64,000 bases of DNA. Origin: Laguncularia racemosa (Eukaryota; Streptophyta; Magnoliopsida; Myrtales; Combretaceae). The DNA is taken from the NCBI GenBank assembly GCA_037954665.1, contig JBBMOL010000300.1:1-64000 (forward strand), read 5' to 3'. The notes beneath the pieces were generated by a model. That model was not told where the DNA came from, did no database searches, and saw only the letters and a list, made by a program, of their open reading frames with translations. This document shows positions 22,583 through 34,439 of this stretch, in pieces. The number at the start of each line of letters is the position of its first letter. The first letter of the stretch is position 1. The position numbers were made by a program, and so were the translations under genes.

Positions 22583-22603
22583 AATTGCTTTTGGTCCATA
22601 TCA

Positions 22604-23296
22604 CTTGTTCTTTCTTATAGATTCTGTCATGTAGTGTGCCCAAGGTTTAAAAGGTGATGTACAGGTGGAGGTGCATATCCATCAGTTATCCAAGCAATAC
22701 TGCCACGATTATTATTGGTTGTTGCTCCCCCTGGAAGCTGTTCTCATGACAAAAGTCAATTGTTTTAAGGTTTTGAGGCTCTTGTTAGATAGGAAGATCT
22801 TTTCAGAGTCTCATCCGTCATCATATGTGCGAGCTTGACCAGATGAGTGTTTCATCTTCTTGTGGCGCTTATCCTTGCTGCTCTTCTAGGAATGAGAGAT
22901 CTTTTGATGATCCTTTGAGAGAGATGGAGCTTATGCTTGTTGGTGAACATGGCAGCAATTTAAATTTTCAGCTTCCTCGATTCTGTATGCTGCGGATGAG
23001 GAAGTAGGATGATGATGGAAGTGATTCTAATGGGAGCTTTGAAGCAGTTATTCCTGAGCATGCTTGTGAAAATTCTTGGGAGGAAATTGCTTCTATTGAG
23101 AAGCGTAGGCACATTTTGGAAGATGTTGATGGTGAATTAGAGATGGAGGATATAGCTTCTTTAGAAATTGAAATGACTTCAATCCAAGGAACTATCATTG
23201 TAGTGCATAATCAACTGATAGTTGAACTACAATTCCCTGTCTTTTGCTCCTCCTTTGATAACAAACGTGCTCTCTTCTCCTCTACTTCCATAGAAT
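22604..23296 (+). pseudogene. HUA2-like: Captured HUA2-like gene piece, CID part 2 to C-terminus
   Basis: Directly continues the piece ending at 17033: across the S insertion the codons read D-L-F-F-L-I-D-S. It then shows CAQGLKGDV, KVLRLLLDRKIFSES, ERSFDDPLREMELMLVGEHG, the Phe-Gln-Leu-Pro motif (FQLPRFC), HILEDVDGELEMED and a proline-rich tail (SLSFAPPLITNVLSSPLLP in the next frame). The order and spacing are those of HUA2-family proteins from the CID to the end. Stops (TAG near 22629, TAG near 23006) and frame changes make it a pseudogene. Part of the CID between GDV and KVLR is degraded. Confidence 0.85.
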
Positions 23297-23298
23297 AA

Positions 23299-23490
23299 CG
23301 AGGACTTGAATAAAGCTGAAAGGCTTCTAAGCTTCATGAACAAAAATGATTATGCCCCAAGTGTGATTTCCATGTGGCTCAAAAGTTTGATGTTGAGAGC
23401 TATGCCTAGCTTGTTATTGCTTATGCAAAAGCCAGGTGAGAAGTTGAAGCACTTGCTGTTTTTGAGGAGATGTTAGATGCTGTTTGTTTT
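23299..23490 (+). pseudogene. Captured PPR-protein gene fragment
   Basis: Directly after the HUA2-like tail comes NEDLNKAERLLSFMNKNDYA followed by PSVIS, then, after a frame change, KFDVESYA-LVIAYAKAR-EV and EALAVFEEMLDAV. Both match the pentatricopeptide repeat pattern of organelle RNA-binding proteins (AERLL..M....P.V.S and SYA.LI.AY.KA....EAL..FEEM). Two stops lie where the family has Gln or Arg. The two repeats seem to come from different parts of one protein joined by a deletion. The assignment is by pattern only. Confidence 0.55.
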
Positions 23491-23620
23491 GATTGGGGAT
23501 GTAACAACACAGCAACCACATTTACAAGTTTTCTTCACTTTGTTTTTGGTAATGGAGATCGTATGGTGTGTGCGACTATTGCTCGCCTTGAGGACAAGGT
23601 GATTTTGAGAGAAGATATCT

Positions 23621-24466
23621 TGATATGACCCATAGGCGCGTGTAATAAAGTAGGTAAGCTTGAATTTGGCTTGGATTGTTAGGCTTGGGAGGCCATTGGT
23701 GTTTTGAAGAGTGAGCCTTGTGGTGAAGTTACTTCAGCTAACACTTATATATTACATGTTGCTTTATTGATTTTGTTAAGTATATTGACTAGCTGGCATG
23801 GTTTGTTAGAGGGCATAATTGTAATATCAAGAGAAGTATCTAGAAGTTTAGAATAGTAGCATATAGTGGAAAAAGTAGAGTGGAGTACTTGGCCAAAATT
23901 TTTGTAAAAAAAAAGGCAAGCAAAAGAGCTGTGTTGCTCATTTGAGAGAGAGATAGTGAATGAGCAATTTGCTCATGGTTTCTACTCCATCGTGAAAGCC
24001 ACATCATAACCATCATCTTCCTTAAAGCATACCTCTGAATCCCTAGCCCTAATATGCATTTACACACTCAATCTCCTCCATTGTAGTACACACCCACTTA
24101 ATTCCTCCATCGCCATGCATGCCCATACTTTACTCCATCACCAAACAGACCTACATGCTTAGCATCCCATTATGAGCCCAACTTACCCATAAGCAGCCCT
24201 AAACACAAAGCCTTACACATTTTTAGACTCAAATCTATACACATACCTGTATACACTTCCTTATCCATTCCTTTATACATACCTATACCAATATTGTTAT
24301 ACATAAATACTTCTTCTCATTTTGCGTATGTTCTTAGTTACACAGTCAAGCCTTTGGAAGTATCACTTTGATACCAATAAAGAACTCTCACTATTTTTGG
24401 CTACATAGTTTCAGTTACTTTTGTTTTGCTGGGTTCTACTGCATTTGTTTGTTGAGGACCTTGTCA
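23621..24466 (+). repeat. 3' LTR of element H
   Basis: Begins TGATATGACCCATAGG where a gypsy-type coding remnant ends and finishes TTGAGGACCTTGTCA. Length is about 846 bp. Its last 157 bp match 16142-16298. Gypsy B begins two bases later. Confidence 0.6.
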
Positions 24467-24468
24467 CT

Positions 24469-24931
24469 TGCTAAGTAATAGAAACCAACGCCGGCTAGGC
24501 TTAGGGTTTACTAAACTGTCAAGAGGTAGAAGAAAGACAAAGAACAATACTTGAGCAAGATGCTTAGCTCAACTTTGGAAATATCTCTGAAGTGTCTCCA
24601 AAATAACACCCCCCTTAACTGATTTGAGATCTCGTATTTATATAGTAGTCCCCTTGTTGGCTGGCAACGCCTCCACCCGACACCTCTACACCACTAAACT
24701 GCCACCTCATCACAACCCACTTCTATTTACAATATGACACTTACAGCACACAACACTATACTCACATGGCACAACATCCCACAACACACAACACGACAAT
24801 ACTCACATGATCCACACACATCCAACTACTTATTTACAACATAACACTGTACTACATAACAAACTACTACTTTTTTAGATCTCCTTTTGTAAACATGTAA
24901 TATAGGAGCTTTAACACGTGGTATCCTATCA
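24469..24931 (-). repeat. 3' LTR of gypsy B
   Basis: 463 bp, TGCTAAGTAATAG...GGTATCCTATCA on the plus strand. It matches the LTR at 44374-44829 plus 50400-50407 over its length. Confidence 0.9.
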
Positions 24932-25019
24932 ATTCTTCCCCCTCCAACAATGTACTTGTCCTCAAGGACAAAGTCTGGAAATTGAAGTTTGAAAGAAAGC
25001 ATGTCTGACCAAGTGGCTT

Positions 25020-28000
25020 CAAAAGGAGGTTTGCCTTGCTATTGCACTAACATTTGTGGAATCTCCTTGTTTCCATGCTCTTTGTAACAGTGACTAAGGA
25101 TGGCTATTGGAAATTGCTCCACCAAGTTAGCTTCTTCATATAAATCTGAGGGCAGATCAGTAATGGAGGGAAAAGAGCCAATAGCACGTTTGAGAAGAAA
25201 GACATGAAACACTGGATGAATGCGATGATTACTAGGTAATTGCAACTTATAAGAAACTCTACCAATGCGTTCTACAACTTGATATAGCCCAAAATAGTGA
25301 GTTGATAACTTTTAGTATCCCTTAGCCCCCACCCGTTGCTATAAAGAAGGTTGGAGTTTGAGAAAAACCCAATCACCAACCACATATTCCACCAGCTGAC
25401 AATGCTTGTTAGCGCTTTTATAGTTATGAAATTGGGCATGTTCTAGATTTCTTTGAAGTTGAGATAAAACTTCATTGTGAGATTGCAAAGCAGAATGTAG
25501 AGAGGCATTTGACATCTCCTTATCAACAAAGGAAGAAATTAGGAGGCAGGGGCCATATACTATTTCAAATGGTGTCAATTTTGTGGAAGCATGATAAGTA
25601 TTGTAGTGATATTTTGCCCATGGTATCTAAGTTGCCTGCTGGTTAGGTTAATCACAAGGAAAGCACCGTAGGTAGCATTCCAAACAACGGTTTAAAACCT
25701 CCGTTTGTCCATCCGTTTCAGGATGATAAGAGGTACTAAAATGTAGTTTAGTACCTTGCAGTTAGAGTAGCTCTTGCCAAAAGTTACTGATAAAAATAGG
25801 ATCACGATCACTAACAATTGTTTTAGGTATGCCATGCAATCTTATCACTCCTTTCACAAACAATTCAACTATCCCTTTGGCTGCATAAGGATGTTTCACC
25901 AGGAGGAAATGCTTGTATTTGGAAAATCTATCAATCAACACCAGCACAACATCATAACCTTTGAATTTAGGAAGACCCAACACAAAATCCATAGAAACAT
26001 CTTCCCACACCACCGTAGGAATAAGGATAGAGTTTGATATTTTTGGCATTGATTGATGGAATAAGAGGCAACATAGCTCTCTGCATCTCGCTTCAAACCA
26101 ATCTAATAAACATTTGCTGCAATACAATGATAAGTCCTTCAAAATCCCTCATGACCTCCAATTGGAGTAGCATGAAATTCATGCAAAAAGATTGAGACCC
26201 GCTTGGAAGAAGAAGGAATCACCAATCTGCCATGATAGAATAATAATTTACTAAATGAAATCCTGTGCCAGCTTCTTTCCCTTCTTTCAATGTTGCAACT
26301 TTTGAAGAAAGTAAAGGATTGGCCAAAATTGCTTCTTGAATCTCTTGCAAATCTATCCATAAAGGACCAGATGTAGCAGCACATCCCATTTCCTCAAATA
26401 CTCTAGATAAAGCATTAGCAACTCTATTGTCATGGCCACTTATAGTATACTTCAAAATCATAACCCAAGAGCTTAGATAGCCAATTCTGCTGATCAGGAG
26501 TAGCAACCTGCTATTTTAATAGATATTTCAAACTCCATTGATCAGTCCTCACAATAAACTTTCGGCCCAAAAAATAAGGTCTCCAATGGTTTATAGCGAG
26601 TATTAATGCCATTAACTCCTTTTCATACGTGAATTTTGCAAGAGACCGTTTAGCCAATGCCTTACTAAAAGAGGCAATAGGGTGATCCTTTTGCTGCAAA
26701 ACAGCATCGATTCCCCTCCCTGAAGCATCACACTCAACTACAAACGGTTGAGCAAAATTCGGCACAGTTAAAACGGGGGCAGAAAGTAGTGCATTGAAAT
26801 GCTACAGCAGCTTCATTCGACCAAGCAAAACCCTCTTTCTTTAACAAATCTGTCAATGGTTTGGCAATCTTACCATAATCTTTGATAAACTTCCTATAAT
26901 AACCGGATAATCCAAGAAAACTATGAACTCCTTTTGTAGAAGTAAGAGTAGGCCAATCAAGGACACTTTTAATCTTTTGTGGATCTGTATTTACTCCTTT
27001 GGTCGAGATAATGTGGCCCAAATACTCCAAGGATCTTTAGCTGAAAATACATTTCTTTCTATTGACAGAATTGATTTACCCTCAACAAGCTAAAAACCAC
27101 TTTTAAATGTTCCACATGTGAATCTACATCACAGCTGTAAACTAAAGTATCATCAAAGAAAAGTAGTATACAAAGTGGTGTAAATAAGGCTGAAACAAAT
27201 CATTCATGACAGCTTGAAATGTGGTGGGGGTGTTAGTTATACTAAAGGGCATGACGGGAAATTCGTAGTGTCCTTGATGTGTACGAAAAGTTGTTTTATG
27301 AATATCTTCAGAAGCTACCTATATTTGATGATAACGAGCTATTAGATCAATTTTAGAAAAGATTGTCGCCCTAAACGACTCATCTGGAAGTTCCTCTATC
27401 ACCGGAATAGGGTACTTATTATGTATAGTTGCTTCATTCAATGCCTTATAATTAGTACAAAAATGTTATGAACCATCTTTTTTCTTAACAAGAATAATTG
27501 GGCTTGAAAATGGGCCGGTACTAGGGCAAATAATTCTAGCAGCTAACATGTCTTGTACCATTCTCAATTTCATTCTTTTGCACAAATGCATATCGATAAG
27601 GGTACTCATTAATCGGCCTTTGCTTAGGTTTCAATGTTATTTGGTGGTATTCAGATCGTGAAGGTGGTAAACCTACTTGTTCCTCAAACACATTGAAATT
27701 CAACAAGCAAAGCTTCAATTTGAGGATCGACATCTTTTTGTTCTATACCCAACTCCTCTAACATCCACAAGAGACTACACATTTCTACATCAACCAGTTA
27801 ACATAAAGATGTGTAAGAAATAGATGATTAAGTGTTGGATCTCCAACCAGCAATCTTTCTTCGTCTTTGTAGGGAATTTTTATTGTCAAATTCAACCAAT
27901 CAACTTCTATTTTGCCCAATGCTCGTAACCATGCAATACCAAGTGTCACATCGACTCCTCCAAGTTCTAAAATATAGCAGTCCATTGAAATTATAAAGTC

Positions 28001-28160
28001 ATCCACTATCATCTTTACATCACAACACATCCCTAGATTCAATGTGATTGCCATCTACTTCAAAAGATGTGGTATTAACAATAGGGAATTGCAGTTGCTC
28101 AACAACAGATTTCGAAATAAAATTGTGACTAGCTCCACTATCCACCATAATCGTAAGAAG
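25020..28160 (-). pseudogene. Gypsy B protease-RT-RNase H-integrase, broken
   Basis: From the right: protease active site MVDSGASHNFI (about 28150) with VTLGIAWLRALGKIEVDW (about 27957). RT follows, with catalytic box FFDDTLVYS near 27150. The RT/RNase H bridge has MEYLGHIISTKGV and FLGLSGYYRKFIKDYGKI (27030-26860), then RNase H with VECDASGRG and FSKALAKRS. The integrase zinc region has HEFHATPIGGHEGF (about 26180-26140) and the core has MDFVLGLPKFKGYDVVLVLI and IVSDRDPIF. The C-terminal domain contains HPVFHVFLLKRA (about 25213). Numerous frameshifts and stops mean it is inactive. The order PR-RT-RH-INT marks it as gypsy. Confidence 0.9.
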
Positions 28161-28262
28161 AATGACACTGACCTCGAAACTTTATAGTTTCTGGACTGTT
28201 AAATCCTCTCATGGCTAACAAAGAAAGCTCTATACCATTCCCAACCCCTTCCTCAACAGAAT

Positions 28263-29560
28263 CTACCAGCAAGACATCTTTAGCGCCTTCAACCAATTCC
28301 TAGTCAACAGCATCATCAGCAGGTTCCTCAAGCACAATAAATTGAAGAGATTTATTTGGATACTTGTGTGTCGCCGTATAAGGCTAATCACACCTAAAAC
28401 ACATACTCTTGGCTTTGTTATCGAGAAATTTGGCATAAGACAATTGTATCCGACCATGTGTACCTCAACTAAAATGTCGATGTTGTCCACTTGAAGTAGT
28501 ATTAATAGTCACGGAGTGAACTTTGAGGTAGAGTAGTCTTTTGCTGGAAGGTCGACCTGGAAAGTGATGAAGAAGTAGAAACATCCCTTGGCTTTAGACT
28601 TCCACAACTGGAGTTAACTTGTGACTGTGTAGGTAATATAGTATTTTGCACATTTGCAGTGTACATGGGCCTAAAGAATGTTTGAGAAATTGCTCGATTA
28701 GTTTTATACTTACTTCGCTGCATTGGAACGCTTTGTCCACTTGCTATTGAACATCATGAAGCAAAAAATCCACTGTCAAACTCTCTTTCTACATTTAAAG
28801 CAACTTCTATAGCTTGTTCTAGTGTAAAATGAGCAAGAGGCAGGAGTGTATTCATTCGAATCTAAATATCATTCCTCAATCCACCCAAAAAATACCCTAA
28901 CAATTGTAAATCTATCAATGGCGGGGCTTGCGAGACAAGAGACTCAAACTCATTGATTTATTGGCGAATGGTAGAGGTTTGTTGAAGCTGCAATAATTGC
29001 ACAAAAGGATTGTTTGCTATTTGATCACCGTACCTCTTCATTAGAGCTTGTTTAAACCCTTTTCAATTTATATCTAGTATTTGTTGCTTCAACAACCTAT
29101 ACCAATGTACATGGCCTCGAAGCAAACAAATAGCTGCCAAACCAACTTCTCTCTCCTCTTGTACGTTGGAACTCAAAATATTGCTCGATTAATGCAGTCC
29201 AATTAGTTGGATCATTACTTTCGAATAAAGGAATTACTAGTTGAGTAGCATTTTGGCAGTATTCTTCATTTACCACTATGTTTCAATTAAGATCTTGCTA
29301 TCGCACATTGTTATCAATTCCATGTCCATTCTCCACCTTATGAGCTTTGTCATTATCGATTGAAGTAGATGGAGTTTCTCTAGGGATAAAGCTGCTATTT
29401 CGATTGGCTTGTCATAGATCTTGCATCATTCTTTGTATCACATTTACATTTCCAGCCAACTCCTTATGATCTCACCTTATAGTCCTTCCAAACTCTTCTC
29501 TATGCCTTCCACTCTCGCCTCCATCTATGTCATTTGTATATCTTCTTAGAGCATCACCAA
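28263..29560 (-). pseudogene. Gypsy B gag, disrupted
   Basis: Degraded gag frames. A zinc-knuckle remnant CFRCD-PYTATHKY lies near 28400; the last Cys of the usual CCHC is Tyr here. It is followed by LQFIVLEEP. Upstream are a Ser/Thr-rich stretch (SSCGSLKPRDVSTSSSLSR) and a region recalling the retrotransposon gag capsid. The 5' end is cut by copia C at about 29576. Confidence 0.7.
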
Positions 29561-29580
29561 GAAAGAAATTGTAGAAAAAT

Positions 29581-29715
29581 GTGTATTTATTTTTAGATAT
29601 TGTTCAATTATAATTTAGGAAATTATTTTTAGGATAGTATTATAACCATTCTGTTTTATTTATATCCCTAGTAGATTAATCAATAAAATATAAGATTTGA
29701 ACCCTATTTAGAATA
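29581..29715 (+). repeat. 5' LTR of copia C
   Basis: About 135 bp, GTGTATTTATTTTTAGATA...TTTAGAATA, directly followed by the PBS. It shares ggattaatcaataaaatata-type phrases with 44176-44323. The terminal dinucleotides are not the usual TG...CA if AAAAT is the duplication. Confidence 0.8.
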
Positions 29716-29727
29716 TGGTATCAGAGC

Positions 29728-30423
29728 ATCTTAGGGCTTATGAAATTTGATTTTTTTTTTTTTTTTGCCTTCATTGCTAGAATTTTCATCTTTCTTTGGT
29801 CTTCATCATTGGAATTCTCATCTATTTTTGGCCTTCATTGCCAGAATTCCTTTTTATTTATTGCTAGATTGTTAATCCACTCCCAGCCTCGCTCTTTTTT
29901 TTAACCTTGATAAGCTCTCTCACTCTCATTTGCTATGAGTCACGGGAGTTTGTTGTGGGTCGCTGGAATTCCCTCACTCTCGTCAATAGAAGCCAGGTGA
30001 ACTTGCACGAACCATCATGGCATGTTTGGTGGGACTTAAATCCATAATCTCTTGATTAGAAGTCAGGTAGGGGTTAAAGCTATGACTTTTTGCAAGATCT
30101 AAGGTGTTTTTGGTCATTGCAATTATGCATGAGGGGTTTTTGGCTTGGTCACAATAGGGTTTGGCGTGAGGGATAGATTTTGGCTTGGTCATTGCAATGT
30201 TTTTGTAGTTTTTTTTTTTTTTTTGAAACAAGGTTGGGCTTGGTCACAGTAGTTTTTAACGTGAGTTTTCTTTTTGGCATGGGAGGCAATTTTTGGCGTA
30301 ATTGGCTTGTTATGTTTTCCATGTGCTGCTCTTGTCTAGTGCTCACACCTCTAGCGTCCTTAGTACTGATTTTTTTTTTTTTTTTTTTTGTTCTACGCCT
30401 ACTTTAGGTTGATCTAGTCGTGA
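29728..30423 (+). other. Copia C untranslated leader, no gene
   Basis: Stretch between the PBS and the gag start, rich in poly-T (29752-29767, 30210-30224, 30370-30390) and short repeated phrases (ttcattgc-agaatt, ttttggcttggtca). No conserved coding frame is visible. Confidence 0.6.
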
Positions 30424-30540
30424 TGTCTGAAATTACAGCACAATTAGATCACGTTACTTGATCTATGGAGGATGAAAATCATTCTCAACAACTTGGAGAA
30501 TTGCAGCACATTCAAGCAGTGTATAGGCTGGATGGCAAGA

Positions 30541-31107
30541 TGTTACAGGATCTTTCTTCGTTACTTTTGTTTAATTCCTCAGGTTCTAATTCTGATTCTA
30601 CTCTAGCCTTTAGTGTTTTCCTCCCCTGTCTACCTATGTTTGCAATCTTTGTTCGGGCTTGTTATAGAGAGAAGCCGACGATCTCAATTCTTCTAGTTCA
30701 CTTGTGTTTTTGAGAAAAGACGTAAAAATTTTCATTGCTGAAATTCTTCCTTTTGTACATAGGATCAGTAAGTACATTTCCAGCCCTCCCACTACTCCCA
30801 CACCACTCCTTACTGCCCCCCAACCATCATGCCATTTTCTCCTTTTTTTTCCTCCCACTAACTAGACCCACTATCTATCCCTCACAAGAAGTAGAAATAG
30901 ATCACTACATCAACATAAATGCAGCAACATACACATGGACCCCTTGGCCCGTGGACACTGGACAAGATACACACTACACTACCTAACATAACCGAATTGA
31001 ACAACAACTGAACAACAACTATAGGACAATAGCATTCAGCAGCATCCTCCTTAGCACGCCTCGAATAAACCTGGCCGAAGGACCTTTGGTTATTGTTGCG
31101 GGTAACA
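30541..31107 (-). repeat. 3' LTR of gypsy F
   Basis: 567 bp, TGTTACAGGATC...TTGCGGGTAACA. It matches 35362-35929. Open frames inside it on either strand are LTR sequence and not genes. Confidence 0.95.
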
Positions 31108-31290
31108 TTGGTTTACCCCTTGAGCGCATGCGACCTCATGCGCAAATGTTGGGTAGTGCTGTATCATCATTCTGGCTGGTTCCCATGAAGCTTCCGTTGG
31201 TGAATAGTGCTCCCAATGGATGAGGACCTCTTGCTGTTGTTTGGTGTGATGGGTATTGAGGATGGCTTTCAGCTATGGAGTGATGACACC

Positions 31291-33866
31291 TTAGTGTGCT
31301 ATGGGAATAACCGGTTGGTCTGGTGGGGTGCCGATGAATTTCTTTAAGGTCGAGACGTGGAAAACAAGGTGTACCCTTGCTTGAGGACGAAGCGTTAGCT
31401 TATAAGCTACTGTTCCGATCTTAGCTTCGACTGGGAAAGGTCCATAGAACTTTGGGGCAAGCTTGTGATGGCGTCGAGAACCCATGGACATCTGTCTATA
31501 TGGTTGTAGGCATAGCCAAGCCAGTTCTCCCACTTGGAAGTCAAGTTGGCGGTGCTTCTTATCATATTGGCCCTTCATCACTGCTTGCACCTTTGCCAGT
31601 TGGTGCTACAGCTGTTCCCAAACCAGATCATGATCTAGCAATGCCTGTTCCACGGCTTCCAGCTTGGCAGCTCCTGAACAGTATGACATGAGGCGTAGAG
31701 GGGGTCTACCATACACGATCTCGAAGGGAGTGGCTTGGAGTGTTGTATGAAACCTCGTGTTATAGCAGAATTTGGTCCATGCTGCCCACTCTGTCCACTT
31801 CCTTGGGTGATCACCTGTGAAGCATCTTAAGTACATTGCTTTGGGGGTGGTAGGATGAAGTGAACGCTAACTTTGTCCCTTGTAGCTTGAAGAGTTCTTT
31901 CCAAAAAGCGCTAGTAAATGTGACATCTCTATCACTAACAATCGATTCGGGAAGGCCATGGAGCTTGAAGATGTGAAAGAATATCCTTGAAATCGTGGTG
32001 GCTGTGTACGGATGGCTGATGGGTAGGAAGTGAGCATACTTCAAGAAGCAGTCCACTACCACAAATAGTATGGATTTCCCATTAGACATAGGTAAGCCTT
32101 CGATGAAATCCATTGATATATCTGCCCAGGTTGGTCTAGGAGCTTGTAGCGATTGTAGCAGCCTTGCTGGCTTGAGCTGCTGGGTTTTGCTCCACTGGCA
32201 ATTTTCACAAGCTTTCACAAACTGCCGTACTTGTGATTTAAGGCCCTTCCAAAAGAAATCCCTTGTGATCCGATGAAGGGTTTTCTGATATCCTTCATGA
32301 TATGGGGAGTGCAAGGCTCCGATTATCAATGGACATAAAGGAGATTGAGGAAGCAAGTAAACCTTTTTCTTGAAAAAAAACAACCCATCCCGTGCTATCC
32401 ACTATGGACCTAGCTCCCCTGCCGTGATCTTGGCTTCTAGCTGCTGCATCTCACTGCTGTGGAGGTTTTCTTCTCTGATCTGGTCGAACAGTTGCAGCTG
32501 AGGACAGGAGATTGCCAAGAGACTAGCAGGTTGTTCATTTCTTCACGAGAGGGCATCCACAACCTTGTTCTCACGTCCAGCCCTGTATTCAATGGAAAAA
32601 TCAAAACCCAAAAGCTTACTGATCAAATGCTGTTGGGGTGAGGTCGTGACGCGTTGTTCCAGCAGGTACTTCAAGGTGTAGTGGTCCGTCCATACCAAGA
32701 ATTTCCTTCCCCACAGACATGGTCTCCAATGCCGCACTGCTTTTGATAGCTCAATGAGTTCTTTTTCATAGGCAGCCAATTTCATGTGTTATTGGGAGAA
32801 GGGGCAACTAAAGTAAGAGATGGGCCGCCCCTGTTGTTAGAGTACCGCACCAATGCTCCCCTCTGACGCATCACACTTGACGTTGAAGGGCTGTGAGAAG
32901 TCGGGTAGCACGAGGATAGGGGCTTCGGTCATGGCTGTCTTGAGCATGTCAAAGGCTGGTTCTGCTTCCTTTGTCCACTAGAAGCTATTCTTTCGGAGCA
33001 TCTTGGTTAATGGTTCTATGATCTTCCCATACTCAGCTACAAACCTGCGATAATATCCTGTCAAACCCAAAAAACCCCTCAAAGCCATGATGGTCATGGG
33101 CTTTAGCCAGTTCAACATTGCCTCCACCTTATCCGGATCAGCTTGCACTCCGTCCTTTGAAATGGTATGTCTTAGATAGGCCACTCTCCTTTGAGCAAAC
33201 CCATACTTGGCTTGTTTTAAGTATAGCTGGTGCTCATTTAGGAGTGCTAGGACTCTTCGCAAGTGCTGCAAATGCTCAGTCCATGTGTGACTATGACTAG
33301 GATGTCATCAAAGAAGACTAACACAAACTTCCTGAGGATGCCCTTAAAGACCTCATTCATTAATGCTTGAAAGGTGGAAGGCGCGTTTGTAAGATCGAAG
33401 GGCATCACTAGGAATTCAAAATGCCCGTGATGCGTGCAAAATGCTGTTTTCCCAATGTCTTCCTCCCTCATACGCACCTGATGATACCCTGACATTAGAT
33501 CCAGCTTGGAGAAGTAGCTTGCCCCATGCAATTCTTCGAGTAATTCCTTAATAACCGGAATAGGGAACTTGTCCTTTATGGTCTTTTCATTGAGACCGCA
33601 GTAGTCCACATAAAATTGCCAACTTCGTCAACCTTTCTTACCAATAACACTGGTGAAGAGAAGTTGGAATGACTCACTTAAATGATTCCTTTAGCCAGCA
33701 TGTCCTCGCATTGTTTCTCAATTTCATCTTCCTGCTGGTGTGGATACCTATAAAGCCCGATGACTACCGGAGGAGTGCTCGGCAGGAGTGGAATTTGGTG
33801 GTCACAAGTTCTAGTCCATGGAAGTCCCTGAAGGGGCTGGAACACACTGTCAAACTCAGCCAACAA
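31291..33866 (-). pseudogene. Gypsy F RT, RNase H and integrase, broken
   Basis: RT begins near 33609 (MDYCGLNEKTIKDKFPIPVI) with the catalytic box VFFDDILV near 33320 intact. The bridge includes FLGLTGYYRRFVAEYGKI (about 33085) and RNase H KLAAYEKELIELSKAV...WTDHYTLKYLLEQ (32785-32640). The integrase zinc region and core contain HEGYQKTLHRITRDFFWKGL, CENCQWSK, MDFIEGLPMSNG and ESIVSDRDVTF (32300-31930). The C-terminal region has GELAWLCLQPYRQ and KLAPKFYGPFPVEAKIG (31530-31440). Several stops and frameshifts separate these blocks. There is no clear chromodomain. Confidence 0.9.
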
Positions 33867-33875
33867 CAGCTGTAA

Positions 33876-34439
33876 CTAATTCTGTTTCGCCACCTCCTTT
33901 GTAACCACTAAGGCAGTGTCATCCTTACAGCCTTGCAGCTCTGTGGTCCTCCCCTTCACACAAAACCTCATCATCATCTCTCGAAAATCCCAATCAATTG
34001 CTCCCAGTGATTTCAACCAATTCACCCCTAACACTACTTCTATTCCGCATAGAGGGAGGGTATAGTGATCTATCCTAAGCACTTGCTGAGCAAGAGTGAG
34101 GCTAACCCCCTTGCATACCCCCTTGCCTTGGATGCTTTCCCCATTGGCGACCACTACTCGGATGCCCTGTTTCTGTTCTACCGACAAGTTAATCTTCCTG
34201 GTTGTTGTTGCATCCACAAAACTGTAGGTGTTGCTGGAATCGACGAGGACCGATACCGCATGTGTGCTAATGCGACCCTGGAGCTTCATTGCTTGTGGCT
34301 TCCCCACACCCACCATTGCCTGCAAGGAGATTTCAGTGAGTTCTTCCTCCTCTTCCCATCCTTCCTCTTTGTTCTCCTCCACACACGACCCTTCCTTCTG
34401 GCAATCGAGCCAAAATAGCCGTTTACAATGATGTCCCAT
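33876..34439 (-). pseudogene. Gypsy F zinc-knuckle/protease region
   Basis: 187 codons. It begins MGHHCKRLFWLDCQ, the tail of a gag zinc knuckle, followed by an acidic spacer. The retropepsin site is VSVLVDSSNTYSF, where the usual DSG is DSS, and LGVNWLKSLGAIDWDF closes the domain. Loss of the active-site Gly would be expected to impair the protease. It joins RT after a stop at 33876. Confidence 0.85.

Larger units (their letters stand above)
17034..22603 (+). mobile_element. Gypsy solo LTR S, split by copia D
   Basis: A single LTR of about 437 bp (17034-17454 plus 22588-22603), TGACATGATACCACATC...GGTCCATATCA. It is flanked by CTTGT at 17029-17033 and 22604-22608. Its first bases resemble the LTR of gypsy B read in element orientation (TGATAGGATACCACGTG). 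No internal gypsy sequence remains, so it is probably the product of LTR-LTR recombination. It sits within the captured HUA2-like piece. The 17050-17454 stretch is this LTR and has no gene. Confidence 0.75.
16142..24466 (+). mobile_element. Gene-capturing non-autonomous LTR element H
   Basis: An LTR element without pol. The last 157 bp of its 5' LTR survive (16142-16298), followed by a PBS-like attggtattggagcc (16299-16313). A complete-looking 3' LTR (23621-24466) is preceded by a LEDK-type gypsy C-terminal remnant (ARLEDKVILRED, about 23582-23617). After removing later insertions S and D, the interior is about 1.75 kb. It consists of a gag-like start, a HUA2-like gene piece and a probable PPR gene piece joined together. 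It is related in plan to J and L. The 5' LTR is truncated, so the left border is approximate. Confidence 0.7.

Noticed and set aside
30634..30986. Open frames near 30700 and again near 35500 encoding the same peptide on both strands
   Set aside because: They lie within the two LTRs of gypsy F and are similar because the LTRs are copies.
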